A stretch of 64,000 nt of DNA from Ligilactobacillus ubinensis (GCF_024160875.1 NZ_JAIULA010000005.1:62001-126000), one strand, 5' to 3'. Counted from the first letter of the stretch, positions 46,682 to 56,754 are shown. Numbers and translations: made by a program. The notes: generated by a model not told the origin, from the sequence alone.

Positions 46682-48054
46682 TTGGATTCTTTAACCTCCT
46701 CTTCTAATTTTTCAACAGCTTCAATGAATTTATCTCCGCGCACCTCAAATGTTGGCCACTGATCCCAACTTGCACAAGCAGGTGACAACAAAATAATATC
46801 ACCTGGTTCACTCATTTTATACGCTAAAGGTACTGCACTCACCGCATCTTGTGTTTGCTTAATTTGCTTTACACCAGCTTTTTTTGCCGCTTGTTCCAAT
46901 AAATCAGCAGTTTGTCCAAATAAAACAATGCCACGCAAGTTTTTGAAATATGGCTCGAGACGTTCAAAAGTAAATCCTCTATCTAAACCGCCAGCTAATA
47001 AAACAACCGGTGCTTTAAAGCCATCCAAAGCTTTCTGCGTTGATTCAATATTTGTTGCTTTTGAATCATTATAAAATTTTCGCTCATTGAAGGTTGTAAC
47101 ATACTGTGTTCTATGTTTTACACCCGAAAAAGTTTTTAAAACCTCAACAATGTGTTCATTACTTTGGCCTAATAATTTTGCTACCGCTAACGCGGCTAGT
47201 GCATTTTCAATATTATGTGAGCCTGGAACATTTATATCTTCAGCAGACATTATTTCCTCATTACGGAAAAATAATTTTCCATTACTTAGATATGCGCCAT
47301 CTTTGGTTAAACATTGCCGTGAAAATGGAATGATTTTTGCTTGACTTTGTTTGGCCAATTCTTGCCATTCTGAATTATCCCAATTTACAACAAAATAATC
47401 GTTCTCCGTTTGATTCATAGTAATTCTCATTTTGGCTTTAATATAATTTGCACGCGTTTTATGATAATCTGTATGTGCTTCATAGATATTAGTTAAAACA
47501 GCTATACGTGGATGAAGTTTTGTTATTCCCATTAATTGGAAACTTGAAAGTTCTGCTACCATCGTATCATTAGCATCCGCTTTTTGTGCAATTTTTGTTG
47601 CAGAAATACCTATATTTCCGGCTGTATATGCGTGTCCTTTTTTTCTACCTTGATTAAGCATTAATGCAATCATTGTCGTCGTTGTCGTTTTTCCATTTGT
47701 TCCTGTAACAGCTATTAAAGGTGCATCTAAAATTTCATATGCCAATTCAGGCTCAGTAATTATTTTTAGTCCTCGTTTAACAGCTTCACTAATTAATGAA
47801 TTACTATATGGAATCCCTGGGTTTTTGACAATTAAACTTATGTTATCTAGCAATTCTAATGGGTGACTACCCGTTATAACATCTATCCCCATTTTTTTTA
47901 ACTTATTAACTTGCGTTAAGTCCTTAGGGGTATTCTTATCATTCACAACAACATTGGCACCAAGCCTTTTTAATAGACTTGCTGCATTAATACCACTTTT
48001 ACCAAGGCCTAAAACCAAAACATTTTTATTTTGATAATCAGTAATATTTTTCAT
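46678..48054 (-). CDS. murD: UDP-N-acetylmuramoyl-L-alanine--D-glutamate ligase
   Basis: The enzyme adds D-glutamate to UDP-MurNAc-L-Ala in the cytosol. The 458-residue chain has an N-terminal nucleotide-like domain ([18 protein letters not shown]), the Mur ATP loop [15 protein letters not shown], and the later Mur signatures [16 protein letters not shown] and [13 protein letters not shown]. It overlaps murG by four bases and follows mraY by 26. D-Glu supply (racemase) is not in the window. Confidence 0.97.
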   Translation of the reverse strand: MKNITDYQNKNVLVLGLGKSGINAASLLKRLGANVVVNDKNTPKDLTQVNKLKKMGIDVITGSHPLELLDNISLIVKNPGIPYSNSLISEAVKRGLKIITEPELAYEILDAPLIAVTGTNGKTTTTTMIALMLNQGRKKGHAYTAGNIGISATKIAQKADANDTMVAELSSFQLMGITKLHPRIAVLTNIYEAHTDYHKTRANYIKAKMRITMNQTENDYFVVNWDNSEWQELAKQSQAKIIPFSRQCLTKDGAYLSNGKLFFRNEEIMSAEDINVPGSHNIENALAALAVAKLLGQSNEHIVEVLKTFSGVKHRTQYVTTFNERKFYNDSKATNIESTQKALDGFKAPVVLLAGGLDRGFTFERLEPYFKNLRGIVLFGQTADLLEQAAKKAGVKQIKQTQDAVSAVPLAYKMSEPGDIILLSPACASWDQWPTFEVRGDKFIEAVEKLEEEVKESK

Positions 48055-48080
48055 TGTTTATACCTTCCTCGATTATACTT

Positions 48081-49043
48081 TTAAATAATTATCCAAACTG
48101 TCGCAGTAGCAAAAATTAACCCTACAAGCCAAAAAGTTAAATCAATTCGCCATTCACTCCAACCACATAATTCAAAGTGATGATGAATTGGGCTCATCTT
48201 AAACAAACGTTTCCCTGTTCTTTTAAAATAACCTACTTGTAACATTACACTTGCTGTTTCACATACAAAAATAATTCCAATAAAAAGAAGTGAAAGTTCA
48301 TGATGTACTAGAATCGATACCGCTGCAAGAGCTCCACCCAAGGCCAACGAACCCATATCACCCATAAAGACTTTTGCAGGCTTATGATTAAATCCTAAAA
48401 ATGCAATTAATGCACCAATAACAGACAAACAGAATATTAATACTGAGAATTGATGCTGTACATACGCAATTACCGCATATGCTCCAAAGGCAATTATTGC
48501 TTGTCCAGCAACTAGACCATCAATTCCATCTGTTAAATTAACTGCATTTGAAAACCCAACTAACCAAAATATTGCAAATACAATATATAACAATCCAATA
48601 TTTAATTCGTGATTGAAAATGTTCAAAGATAAAGGTAGACCCTTATATATATAAAAAGCCATAAAGATAAGGGCACCAATTATCTGTCCTGTTAGCTTTT
48701 GCCAAGCTTTCAACCCTTCGTTTTGCTTTTTCCATAATTTAATTGAATCATCCCAAAAGCCTAAGAACCCATATAAAATTAAAATGAAATTCAAAATAAT
48801 CACTGGTACATTTAATGTATGTTGCGAAAATGCAACTATCATAGATGTAATCAAAATTGAAAAATTAAAAACAAATCCACCCATTGTTGGTGTCCCTGAT
48901 TTTTTTTCATGCCATTTTGGCCCTTCTTCACGAATCATTTGTCCTTGCTTTTTTTTATGTGCGTAATCGATGAATACCGGTAAAAATAAAGTAGTTAAAA
49001 TTAAGCTGCCTATCACTGGAATTAACATCTGCGTAATATTCAT
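48081..49043 (-). CDS. mraY: Phospho-N-acetylmuramoyl-pentapeptide transferase
   Basis: This integral membrane enzyme transfers the MurNAc-pentapeptide phosphate to undecaprenyl phosphate, forming lipid I. The 320-residue chain has about ten membrane segments. The family motifs are [27 protein letters not shown] with the catalytic aspartates, and the cytosolic [15 protein letters not shown]. It lies 4 bases after murE and 26 before murD. Confidence 0.97.
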   Translation of the reverse strand: MNITQMLIPVIGSLILTTLFLPVFIDYAHKKKQGQMIREEGPKWHEKKSGTPTMGGFVFNFSILITSMIVAFSQHTLNVPVIILNFILILYGFLGFWDDSIKLWKKQNEGLKAWQKLTGQIIGALIFMAFYIYKGLPLSLNIFNHELNIGLLYIVFAIFWLVGFSNAVNLTDGIDGLVAGQAIIAFGAYAVIAYVQHQFSVLIFCLSVIGALIAFLGFNHKPAKVFMGDMGSLALGGALAAVSILVHHELSLLFIGIIFVCETASVMLQVGYFKRTGKRLFKMSPIHHHFELCGWSEWRIDLTFWLVGLIFATATVWIII

Positions 49044-49047
49044 TTTA

Positions 49048-50532
49048 TTAATTCTTCTCCTTTAATTTAAATGCTTTATTAGCTTCCTCAACATCATCAA
49101 AATGATGTTTTGTATGACCAATTATTTGATAATCCTCATGTCCTTTGCCAGCTATTAAAACAATATCATTTGGCTTAGCCTTCATAATAGCTGTTTGAAT
49201 TGCTTGTCTACGATCTAGAAGAACCGTTGCTTTCATGCCGTTAGGGACACCTGTAAGCATCGCATCAATAATCGATTTCGGCTCTTCTGTCCGCGGATTA
49301 TCTGAAGTGAAAATAGCATAATCACAATTTTCAACAGCTATTTTAGCCATTTTAGGTCTTTTATCATGATCGCGATCTCCACCACATCCAATAACACAGT
49401 ACACTTTTCCGACTGCAAATTCATTAATTGTCTTTAGCGCATTTAATAATCCATCTGGTGTGTGCGAATAATCAACAATTGCACTAGCACCGCTATTTGA
49501 AGTAACTAGCTGTAACCGTCCTTTTACACCCGAGAAATTTTCTAATGCTTCGACAATTCTATTACTATCTACACCAGCTACATAAGCTGCACTGTATGCA
49601 GCTAACAAATTATACACGTTAAACATTCCAATAGTTTTGACATGTAAATGATATTTATTATTAAAAACCTTCAAATCAAAATCTGTTCCATGAGCATGAA
49701 TTTTTATATTTGAAGCACGAATTATTGCATCATTTTTTATGCCATACGTCATGACTTGAGCAGCTGTATCTTCCATAAATCTTTGACTCATAGAATCATC
49801 ATTGTTAAAAATTGCAACTTTAGCATCACCACTAATTGTATAACCATTGCCTAACTGTGAAAATAATAAACTCTTTGCATGTGCATAATTGTCCATTGTT
49901 TTATGGTAGTCTAGATGGTCTTGCGTAAAATTAGTAAATACAGCAATATCAAAATCAACGCCCCATACCCTGCCTTGCACTAATGCTACTGAAGAAACTT
50001 CAATAGCGGCTTCAGAAACACCCACTTCAACCATTTTTTGCATCGTTCTTTGCAACGTTATTATATCAGGTGTTGTATTGGCTGTCTTCAGTACCTCATC
50101 ACCAATCCGCCGATACATTGTTCCAACAAGTCCAGTCTTTTCACCTTGATCTCTAAAAATTGCATCAATCATATGTGTAACTGTTGTTTTACCGTTAGTT
50201 CCTGTTACACCAATTACTTTCATTGCATGGCTTGGAGCACCATAAAACGTATTACTTAAAAGTGCCATTGCTCGATTTGTATTTTCAACATATACAACCG
50301 GTACTAACATCTCACCAAGCGGCTTTTGAGCAATAATCATTTTTGCGCCCTTTTCAATAGCTTGTCTAACATACTGATGCCCATCTACTGTATAACCGCT
50401 AATTGCAATAAAAATACTATTTTCAACAACTTCACGTGTATCTTGTGTCACAAGGGATATGGAAAAATCAGAATATTTTTCTGGTATCACTTGTTTAAAT
50501 TTTAAAACTTTTAATAGTTCACTCGCTAACAT
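49048..50532 (-). CDS. murE: UDP-MurNAc-tripeptide synthetase, meso-DAP type by motif
   Basis: The enzyme adds the third amino acid to UDP-MurNAc-L-Ala-D-Glu. The 494-residue chain has the Mur ATP loop [13 protein letters not shown] and the substrate motif DNPR at 411-414 (SDNPRTEEP). DNPR is the meso-diaminopimelate signature; L-lysine enzymes have other residues there. The gene sits inside the dcw cluster between pbpB and mraY, as in DAP-type Bacilli. With dapF and DapG-like aspartokinase nearby it supports a DAP cell wall. It ends 4 bases before mraY. Confidence 0.95.
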   Translation of the reverse strand: MLASELLKVLKFKQVIPEKYSDFSISLVTQDTREVVENSIFIAISGYTVDGHQYVRQAIEKGAKMIIAQKPLGEMLVPVVYVENTNRAMALLSNTFYGAPSHAMKVIGVTGTNGKTTVTHMIDAIFRDQGEKTGLVGTMYRRIGDEVLKTANTTPDIITLQRTMQKMVEVGVSEAAIEVSSVALVQGRVWGVDFDIAVFTNFTQDHLDYHKTMDNYAHAKSLLFSQLGNGYTISGDAKVAIFNNDDSMSQRFMEDTAAQVMTYGIKNDAIIRASNIKIHAHGTDFDLKVFNNKYHLHVKTIGMFNVYNLLAAYSAAYVAGVDSNRIVEALENFSGVKGRLQLVTSNSGASAIVDYSHTPDGLLNALKTINEFAVGKVYCVIGCGGDRDHDKRPKMAKIAVENCDYAIFTSDNPRTEEPKSIIDAMLTGVPNGMKATVLLDRRQAIQTAIMKAKPNDIVLIAGKGHEDYQIIGHTKHHFDDVEEANKAFKLKEKN

Positions 50533-50562
50533 TTTTTCACCAAATCTCTATTTAATAGTCAA

Positions 50563-52701
50563 TTACTTAAGTGTCACAGAAATACTTTTAACTCCACTTA
50601 GATTTGTACCAGTTGTTACACTTTGAGCAGTCACATATCCTGATCCAGAGATATTAACTTTAATTCCTAACAGTGTCTCTAGTTTAATAACATCACTACG
50701 TGACCATCCTGAAATATCCGGCATAGTGATTGTACCGCTCGTTTTCAAAATAATTCGTCCACCAGACAATAATTTTTTCCCGCCTGCCGTCGATTGTGCA
50801 CTAACAACTGAGCCACTTCCAAGAATACTTACATTCAAACCACTATTACTCAATGTCGTTTTCGCTTTTTGAATGTTTTGACCTTTCACACTTGGGACTT
50901 TAACCGTTTTTTGACTAGTAGAAGAACTACTTTCTTTTATTGCTCGCTCCATTAGCGGATTAAAGACAGAAGCTAACATTTCGCCAGAAGTTCCTGAACC
51001 GAATGTTTGTGGCTGTTTCATTGTAACATATAATATATATCTTGGATTATTAATTGGTGCCATTCCAACAACTGAAAAGATATAATTTGTACTTCCCGTC
51101 AAATATCCACTTCCATTTGAACTAGCAATTTGTGCTGTCCCTGTTTTTACACCTACAGTATATTCCGATGATTTAAACGCAGAACCCGTCCCATTTTCAT
51201 CCGTAACAACTTGCGCCATTAAATTACGAACTTGCTTGGCTGTCGTTGCTTTAATTGGGTTTGAGATAATCTTCTTTGATTGCTTATAGACTGTTTTTCC
51301 AGTACTAGAACTCACAATTTTTTTAATCATATATGGTTTAAGTTCTTTACCATTATTAGCTATCGCTGTAAATCCTTGCATCATTTGAAATACAGTAACA
51401 TCTATCCCTTGACCGTAAGCTGTATTGGCTTGTTCAATTGGATAGGTGTATGAAATACTACCAGTTGCTTCTGAGCCTAAATGTGCATTAGTACTTTTTA
51501 AAAAGCCAAATTTTTTTATATATTTCAACCAGGTTTTGGAACCCATTTGCTGTTCTAAAAGTGCCATTCCGACGTTTGACGAACGAATAAAGGCCTGATT
51601 ATAACTTATATATCCCCATCCTGCTTTATTCCAATCATATATTTTAGAACCATTTATTGTTAAAGATCCAGACGAATATGTTGCATTCCCATTGAAAATG
51701 CCTGAATTAATGGCCGCCGCTGTCGTAAACACCTTCATTGTTGACCCAGGTTCATAGGTTTCATCCAGTAAGATATTTTGCCATTCACTTATACTACTTT
51801 TCGTTTGTGCATTAAATGTTGGTCGCTGACTTGCTGCTAAAATCGCCCCAGTTTTAGCATCCATCAAAACTGCCGTCATTTCTTTTGGATGATATGTTTT
51901 TTGAGCTGATTTCAACAAAGTTTCCATATATACTTGCAATTGAGAATCTAGTGTAGTGTAGAGATTGTCACCATTTTTAGCTTTTTTATACTTGGTTTTT
52001 GTACCTGGAATTTCGGTTCCCGTACTATCTTCCATATAACTGTGTGTTCCATTTACACCACTTAAAAGATGATTATATACTTTTTCTATTCCCATTAAAC
52101 CATGTAGTTTATTGTTAGTTGTAGTTGTCAAACCAATAAAATAAGATGCAAATGCCCCGTTTGGATACAATCTTGCAGTAGATGCAGTAAAATCAATACC
52201 TGTTATGTGTTTAGACTCTATTGCTTTTTTTGTTTCCAAAGATATTCCTTTGCCCGCTGAACCTAACTCGACTTGATACTTATCTTTTTGATTTAAGATT
52301 TTTAAAACATCAGCATATGAAATAGATAAATACTTACTTAATACTTTTGCCGCTTTATCCTTGTCCTTATTTGCTAAGTATTCACGTTTACCATAATATA
52401 TCGCTTTTTTTGAAAGAACAATATAAACCGAATAAGTCGTTGTATCTTCCGCAATTGTATTACCGTCTTTATCATAGATAGTTCCTCGTTTAGCTTTAAT
52501 TTGAGTTTTGTTTGCATAAAGTTGTGCAACCTTTTTTTCCAAATTAACTCCACCAACAGTATGAAACATTCCTATATAAAAAAAACGGCCTATAAATATC
52601 AAAAAAATAATAGCTACGATGAAAAAAATAGTTATACCTACATTTCTTCGTTTATTTCTTATTTTTTGAGTATTTATAAAACGTTTATCTTTCATATTCA
52701 T
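50563..52701 (-). CDS. pbpB: Class B penicillin-binding protein 2B (FtsI type) with PASTA domains
   Basis: The septal transpeptidase and partner of FtsW. The 712-residue chain has one membrane helix (about 22-45) and a dimerisation/pedestal domain. The transpeptidase domain has active-site Ser320 (EPGSTMKVF), SSN at 374-376 (IRSSNVGMALL) and KTG at 519-521 (GVKTGTAQI). Two C-terminal PASTA domains (from about 605) are seen as VKVPSVKGQNIQKAKTTL and MPDISGWSRSDVIKL. It overlaps ftsL by four bases (ATGA). PASTA-bearing PBP2B is usual in lactobacilli. Confidence 0.96.
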   Translation of the reverse strand: MNMKDKRFINTQKIRNKRRNVGITIFFIVAIIFLIFIGRFFYIGMFHTVGGVNLEKKVAQLYANKTQIKAKRGTIYDKDGNTIAEDTTTYSVYIVLSKKAIYYGKREYLANKDKDKAAKVLSKYLSISYADVLKILNQKDKYQVELGSAGKGISLETKKAIESKHITGIDFTASTARLYPNGAFASYFIGLTTTTNNKLHGLMGIEKVYNHLLSGVNGTHSYMEDSTGTEIPGTKTKYKKAKNGDNLYTTLDSQLQVYMETLLKSAQKTYHPKEMTAVLMDAKTGAILAASQRPTFNAQTKSSISEWQNILLDETYEPGSTMKVFTTAAAINSGIFNGNATYSSGSLTINGSKIYDWNKAGWGYISYNQAFIRSSNVGMALLEQQMGSKTWLKYIKKFGFLKSTNAHLGSEATGSISYTYPIEQANTAYGQGIDVTVFQMMQGFTAIANNGKELKPYMIKKIVSSSTGKTVYKQSKKIISNPIKATTAKQVRNLMAQVVTDENGTGSAFKSSEYTVGVKTGTAQIASSNGSGYLTGSTNYIFSVVGMAPINNPRYILYVTMKQPQTFGSGTSGEMLASVFNPLMERAIKESSSSTSQKTVKVPSVKGQNIQKAKTTLSNSGLNVSILGSGSVVSAQSTAGGKKLLSGGRIILKTSGTITMPDISGWSRSDVIKLETLLGIKVNISGSGYVTAQSVTTGTNLSGVKSISVTLK

Positions 52702-53066
52702 TTAGTTACATTCCTTGTACTAGATTCATCCAGTGTTAATCCTGCTGCCGCTGCAATTTTACTTAACCGCGTCCGACTAGATAGTTCACTGATTTCTTGC
52801 TGTGAACTTGTATTCTTGCTTTGTATCTTTGTTTGCTGTTGCGCAATTGCCTGTAACTCGTGTTGTGTGCTTGTTAACGTAACAGTAGATTGAATTACAA
52901 ATATTGCCGTAATTAATGTTACAACTAACACACCTACTACAAACCCTAAATCACTTCTAAAATAAGGTGATTTTTGAGGTACCAATCTCGTCTTTCTATT
53001 TTTTTTATGTATTTTTGTGGGAGACGGTACACTTTGTCCCCATTGTTTCAATGCTGGTTGAGCCAA
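52698..53066 (-). CDS. ftsL: Cell-division protein FtsL
   Basis: A small bitopic protein that with DivIB and DivIC activates FtsW-PBP2B. With TTG at 53066 as start (AAAGAAGTG 6 bases upstream) it has 122 residues; a GTG at 53075 is the other in-frame choice. A basic cytoplasmic tail (KIHKKNRKTRLVPQKSPYFR) is followed by a single membrane helix (LGFVVGVLVVTLITAIFVIQ, about 55-75). A coiled-coil with leucine-zipper character follows (TSTQHELQAIAQQQTKIQSK), and then ISELSSRTRLSKIAAAAGL. It lies between rsmH and pbpB as expected. Confidence 0.9.
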   Translation of the reverse strand: MAQPALKQWGQSVPSPTKIHKKNRKTRLVPQKSPYFRSDLGFVVGVLVVTLITAIFVIQSTVTLTSTQHELQAIAQQQTKIQSKNTSSQQEISELSSRTRLSKIAAAAGLTLDESSTRNVTK

Positions 53067-53096
53067 AAAAATCACTTCTTTCTTAATAATAATATT

Positions 53097-54050
53097 TTAA
53101 ATTTCTTTAATACATTCAATTACACGTAGTTTAGCTGAATGTGCTCGATGATTTACCATAAGTTCATTTTTTGTAGGAATAATTGGTTTGCGATTAACAA
53201 GTCTAAACGCTGGTTGTTTTTCGTCTGGAATTATCGGTAATCCTATCGGTAGTTCTGGCAAACTTGTTTTTTCTTTAAACATTGTCTTTACAAGTCGATC
53301 TTCTAAAGACTGAAATGTTATAACACTTATACGACCATTTACATTGAGTAATTCTAATGCTTGACTTAGTGAATCTTCCAATACGCCTAGTTCATTATTC
53401 ACAGCAATTCGTATTGCTTGAAAAATTCTTTTAGCTGGATGCCCACCTTTGCGCCTTGCCTTAGCTGGAATAGCTTGCTTAATAATCTCCACCAACTGTC
53501 CTGTTGTTTCGATTGATTCTATTTCCCTAGTTTTCTCAATTCGTCGAGCTATTGATTTTGCAAACTTTTCTTCCCCATAGCGAAAGAAAATACGAACCAA
53601 ATCACTATAATCCCACTCATTTACAATTATCTTTGCCGTTAATGTTTGCGACTGATCCATCCGCATATCTAATGGTGCATCATACTTGTAACTAAATCCT
53701 CTATCTGCTACATCGAATTGTGGTGAAGAAACACCAAGATCATATAAAATTCCATCAACTTTTTTAACATTTAATTTGACTAATTCAGTTTGTAAATTAC
53801 AGAAATTACTTTTAATAAAAGTTACTTTTCCTGTAGCCAAATCATCTGCTAAATGCACTTTGTTATATGTAATTGCCGTTTCATCTTGATCAAAAGAATA
53901 TAAATGACCATTAGGCCCTAATTGTCGCAAAATTTGATTACTATGTCCGCCACCGCCTAATGTACAGTCAACGTAAATACCATTTTCTTTTATATTTAAA
54001 TTATCTACAGCTTCTTTTAAAAGAACCGTTACATGCTTAAATTCTGCCAT
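53097..54050 (-). CDS. rsmH: 16S rRNA (cytosine1402-N4)-methyltransferase
   Basis: This SAM-dependent enzyme methylates C1402 in the decoding centre. The 317-residue chain has the family start [15 protein letters not shown], the SAM motif [16 protein letters not shown], and the signatures [14 protein letters not shown] and [16 protein letters not shown]. It ends with the conserved [11 protein letters not shown]. It is also called mraW. It lies 9 bases after mraZ and starts the coding part of the dcw cluster proper. Confidence 0.97.
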   Translation of the reverse strand: MAEFKHVTVLLKEAVDNLNIKENGIYVDCTLGGGGHSNQILRQLGPNGHLYSFDQDETAITYNKVHLADDLATGKVTFIKSNFCNLQTELVKLNVKKVDGILYDLGVSSPQFDVADRGFSYKYDAPLDMRMDQSQTLTAKIIVNEWDYSDLVRIFFRYGEEKFAKSIARRIEKTREIESIETTGQLVEIIKQAIPAKARRKGGHPAKRIFQAIRIAVNNELGVLEDSLSQALELLNVNGRISVITFQSLEDRLVKTMFKEKTSLPELPIGLPIIPDEKQPAFRLVNRKPIIPTKNELMVNHRAHSAKLRVIECIKEI

Positions 54051-54059
54051 CTACTCACC

Positions 54060-54491
54060 CTAAAGTCCGAAATCTATCATATTTTCTGCAAGCTCGTCAA
54101 AGTTTGTTTCAGCTTCATTGCTAAATTCATCCCAACGCTCTTGTGACCATATTTCAATACGATTGCCTACTCCAACAACAACACACTGCTTATCTAATTT
54201 TGCATGATGTAAAAGTGGTGCAGGAATATTAATGCGTCCCTGCTTATCAAAGCCACACTCTGTCGCAGCTGCATAGAAAAAACGGACAAATGCCCGTGCA
54301 TCTTTTTTAGTTAATGGCAATTCTTGTAATTTTTCTTCTATCAGCTTCCACTCATCTTGTGTATACCCAAATAAACAGCCATCCATTCCACGAGTGAGTA
54401 CAAATAGTTCTCCAAGATTATTACGTAACTTGGCTGGAATTATTAATCGTCCTTTTGTGTCAAGTGAATGACGATACTCTCCCATGAACAA
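54060..54491 (-). CDS. mraZ: Transcriptional regulator MraZ
   Basis: A ring-forming, AbrB-like DNA-binding protein that represses the dcw operon by binding repeats in its own promoter. With TTG at 54491 as start it has 143 residues and begins [17 protein letters not shown], as homologues do. GGAG lies 8 bases upstream, and the GTG at 54500 would be part of that site. The two SpoVT/AbrB half-domains are at about 5-50 and 75-125 ([15 protein letters not shown]). Upstream are three AGTGG-type boxes at 10-bp spacing, the likely operator. Confidence 0.95.
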   Translation of the reverse strand: MFMGEYRHSLDTKGRLIIPAKLRNNLGELFVLTRGMDGCLFGYTQDEWKLIEEKLQELPLTKKDARAFVRFFYAAATECGFDKQGRINIPAPLLHHAKLDKQCVVVGVGNRIEIWSQERWDEFSNEAETNFDELAENMIDFGL

Positions 54492-54560
54492 TTGACTCAC
54501 TCCCTTAAAAATAAATTATCGAACATATAAGCTGTTTTTAAAAATAAAAATATGTTATAG

Positions 54561-54615
54561 CTAATATTACCACAATTACCCACTTTCAACCACTAAATAG
54601 GGTAAAAAAACCACT
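54561..54615 (-). promoter_or_regulatory. dcw promoter with MraZ-box repeats
   Basis: On the minus strand GTGG boxes lie at 54594-54590 (AGTGG), 54584-54580 (AGTGG) and 54574-54570 (TGTGG), exactly 10 bp apart, with a fourth AGTGG at 54615-54611. They overlap a promoter TTGAAA (54589-54584), 17 bases, TATTAG (54566-54561), about 70 bases before mraZ. Evenly phased TGGG/GTGG repeats are the known MraZ operator type. Confidence 0.75.
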
Positions 54616-54710
54616 TTTTACTTAAATTGAATACTTTTTTTTAAATTATTCAATAAATAAAAATAGTGACACAAAATTTTTAATATTATTATTTAATTTA
54701 TTAATTTTTT

Positions 54711-54772
54711 TGTATAAAAAATAGAAGGTTATAGAAACTATAAATATAATTTCTATAACCTTCTATTTTAAT
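54711..54772. terminator. Terminator of the aspartokinase-DUF3397 operon
   Basis: A perfect 20-bp stem (54718-54737 with 54750-54769; core AATAGAAGGTTATAGAAA) with a 12-base loop, just after the DUF3397 stop. T-rich tracts lie on both sides, with TTTTTT on the minus strand. Confidence 0.92.
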
Positions 54773-55141
54773 TTATTTAATAACTACAATTATCATCAAT
54801 ACAAAATTACTTATTAATAAAACACAATCCAAAATGCGCCAATACTGACGCATAAATTTTCCAATAATTATATCACCATCAAAAATTGCTTTAAACGCAG
54901 TCATAAGAATACCACACATGCCTAGCCCAAATATAACATATAGTACAATAGATACACCAAAGGCATCTAAAGATAACAAGTGTAATGGAAAAAACAATAA
55001 CACAGAAACCAAATCAATTGGAGCTATCTGTTTAGGCAATAGATGCAACTTGATTTGTAAAATTTTGAGCAGTAACCACAATACAACTATTCCGCCTACT
55101 TGAACAGGCCATGAGATCAATATCATTTGTAATAGATTCAT
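54773..55141 (-). CDS. DUF3397 family membrane protein
   Basis: A 122-residue integral membrane protein with about four hydrophobic segments (10-25, 43-60, 64-85, 105-121). The first loop is positively charged (KIKLHLLPKQIAP region). Function is unknown. The family is typical of lactobacilli and lies next to mraZ. Here it overlaps the aspartokinase stop by four bases (ATGA), so the two are co-translated, and a very strong terminator separates it from the dcw promoter. Confidence 0.85.
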   Translation of the reverse strand: MNLLQMILISWPVQVGGIVVLWLLLKILQIKLHLLPKQIAPIDLVSVLLFFPLHLLSLDAFGVSIVLYVIFGLGMCGILMTAFKAIFDGDIIIGKFMRQYWRILDCVLLISNFVLMIIVVIK

Positions 55142-56340
55142 TTGTTCTTAATTAAAAAGACATCATGCAAGGCATTAACTGCTCCACTCAAATCCTTGCC
55201 ATGGACTAATACCCAGATTGTAGTATAACTATCTGTTGTTTGCAGAATTTGGATGTTTTCACGTGATAAAGCTGCAACCATCTTGGCAGTAATACCTGGG
55301 GTTCCCATAATGCCTGCTCCAATAATAGAAACCTTAGCACAATCATCAACAATTTGGGCTTTAATCTTATGCTCAACCAATAATTTCTTTGCTATTGCAG
55401 TTTCTTCTTTATCTAAATTAAAAACTATTTTATCCGGACTAATATTGATAAAATCGATACTTAAATTATTAGTAGCTAACAAATCAAACGTTCTATCTGC
55501 TGAATATTCCTTCGCTTGAATCGTAAATTGTGTTAAACCAATTTGATGTGCTACTCCTGTAACCGTACGATAATGTTTAATTGCTAAATTACGATCCGAA
55601 ATTAGTGTTCCCATTTCCTCTACACTATCCCAAGTAGAGCGAATTCGTAATGGTAAATGTGCTTGTTGTGCTACTTCAACAGCACGAGGATGAATTACTT
55701 TAGCACCTTCATGTGCCATATTAGCAACTTCCTCATAACTTACTTCTTTTAAGAATTGTGCTTTTTTAACTAAACGTGGATCACCTGTCATCATTCCTGA
55801 GACATCAGTAAAAATATCACATCGTTTCGCTCCTAAAGCTGCTCCTAACAATGCAGCAGATGTATCCGATCCACCTCTGCCTAAAGTTGTTACATGTCCT
55901 TGTTCAGATAGACCTTGAAATCCAGCCACAACTACAACATCATTGGTCTTAAAAGCATGCATAATGCTATTTGTGTCTATATCTAGAACCTTTGCATTTT
56001 GATATTCATTATTAGTTTTAAATCCAGCATCAGGACCGGTAAATGCCGTTGCCTTAATTCCATCTTTTTTCAACATTTCCGTAAAAACAGCTGCTGAAAT
56101 AACTTCTCCGACAGAAACAAGCATATCTAATTCGCGTGTATTTAAATTGGTCTGTGCGCCACCAACTAAATTTAATAATGAATCTGTCGCATATGGAGCT
56201 CCTTTTCGACCAATTGCCGAAACAACAACCGCCACTTTATATCCCTTTTTTATTGAATAAATCACATGTTCTATTGCTTTTCTTCTTGCATCATCATTTT
56301 GAACAGATGTACCACCAAATTTTTTTACGATAATATTCAT
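55138..56340 (-). CDS. Aspartate kinase (DapG-like)
   Basis: The enzyme phosphorylates aspartate, the first step to DAP, lysine, threonine and methionine. The protein has 400 residues. The kinase motif KFGGTSV is at 5-11, followed by VVVSAIGRKGAPYATDSLL and TLGRGGSDTSAALLGAALGA. Two C-terminal ACT domains end it (VSIIGAGIMGTPGITAKM). The overall sequence resembles B. subtilis DapG, the DAP-sensitive, cell-wall-linked isoenzyme, so feedback by meso-DAP is likely. I chose ATG at 56340 (GGAGG 9 bases upstream); TTG at 56343 is in frame too. No lysine riboswitch is seen upstream. Confidence 0.92.
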   Translation of the reverse strand: MNIIVKKFGGTSVQNDDARRKAIEHVIYSIKKGYKVAVVVSAIGRKGAPYATDSLLNLVGGAQTNLNTRELDMLVSVGEVISAAVFTEMLKKDGIKATAFTGPDAGFKTNNEYQNAKVLDIDTNSIMHAFKTNDVVVVAGFQGLSEQGHVTTLGRGGSDTSAALLGAALGAKRCDIFTDVSGMMTGDPRLVKKAQFLKEVSYEEVANMAHEGAKVIHPRAVEVAQQAHLPLRIRSTWDSVEEMGTLISDRNLAIKHYRTVTGVAHQIGLTQFTIQAKEYSADRTFDLLATNNLSIDFINISPDKIVFNLDKEETAIAKKLLVEHKIKAQIVDDCAKVSIIGAGIMGTPGITAKMVAALSRENIQILQTTDSYTTIWVLVHGKDLSGAVNALHDVFLIKNK

Positions 56341-56395
56341 CAAAAATGTTCCTCCTAATATATCATTATCACATTAATGAATAATAAATTACATT

Positions 56396-56411
56396 ATAAT
56401 AACGTTATTAT
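56396..56411. repeat. 16-bp perfect palindrome in the aspartokinase leader
   Basis: ATAATAACGTTATTAT is a perfect inverted repeat about 56 bases upstream of the aspartokinase start, between the promoter and the ribosome-binding site. No U-tract follows. It could be an operator or a weak RNA hairpin. Confidence 0.5.
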
Positions 56412-56466
56412 TACATTTAACTCATAAAGCAGACATTATTATGTTTGCACATCGTAAAAATAACCG

Positions 56467-56496
56467 CTATAACATAACAACGTTAACTCTTTTCAA
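56467..56496 (-). promoter_or_regulatory. Putative aspartokinase promoter
   Basis: TTGAAA (56496-56491), an 18-base spacer and TTATAG (56472-56467) on the minus strand, giving a leader of about 120 bases. Confidence 0.5.
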
Positions 56497-56567
56497 TTAT
56501 AATGGTTTAACAATACAAATTCAATTTTTTTCTAATGTTCTTTAATTTATAATTCAAATCTATCAAT

Positions 56568-56597
56568 TTGACAGTCGGGTTAATTTAAATGTATATT
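56568..56597 (+). promoter_or_regulatory. Promoter of the DUF4044 gene
   Basis: TTGACA (56568-56573), an 18-base spacer and TATATT (56592-56597), 35 bases before the TTG start. Confidence 0.65.
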
Positions 56598-56631
56598 ATT
56601 ACTATAGTGAAAACATAAGGGATTGATATTT

Positions 56632-56754
56632 TTGAAAGAAAAGAAAAAGAAAACCGGCCTTCAAAAAGCTATTAATATCGTTGTTTGGGTTATGTTAATT
56701 TTTACGGTTCTTAGCGTTGTTTTAGCAGCTGTTGGTGGTTTACTAAGTTATTAA
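56632..56754 (+). CDS. Small membrane protein, DUF4044 family
   Basis: A 40-residue protein starting at TTG (AAGGGA about 10 bases upstream). It has a lysine-rich N-terminus (KEKKKKTGLQKAINI) and one hydrophobic segment (VVWVMLIFTVLSVVLAAVGG), ending SY. The charged-then-hydrophobic plan and the INIVVWVMLI word match DUF4044 proteins of Lactobacillales, whose function is unknown. It is flanked by its own promoter and a perfect terminator, which strongly supports a real gene. It is probably inserted with the N-terminus inside. Confidence 0.82.
   Translation: MKEKKKKTGLQKAINIVVWVMLIFTVLSVVLAAVGGLLSY

Noticed and set aside
56344-56500. Lysine riboswitch before aspartokinase
   Set aside because: The leader is only about 120 bases and shows no five-helix core or terminator; only a short palindrome is visible.
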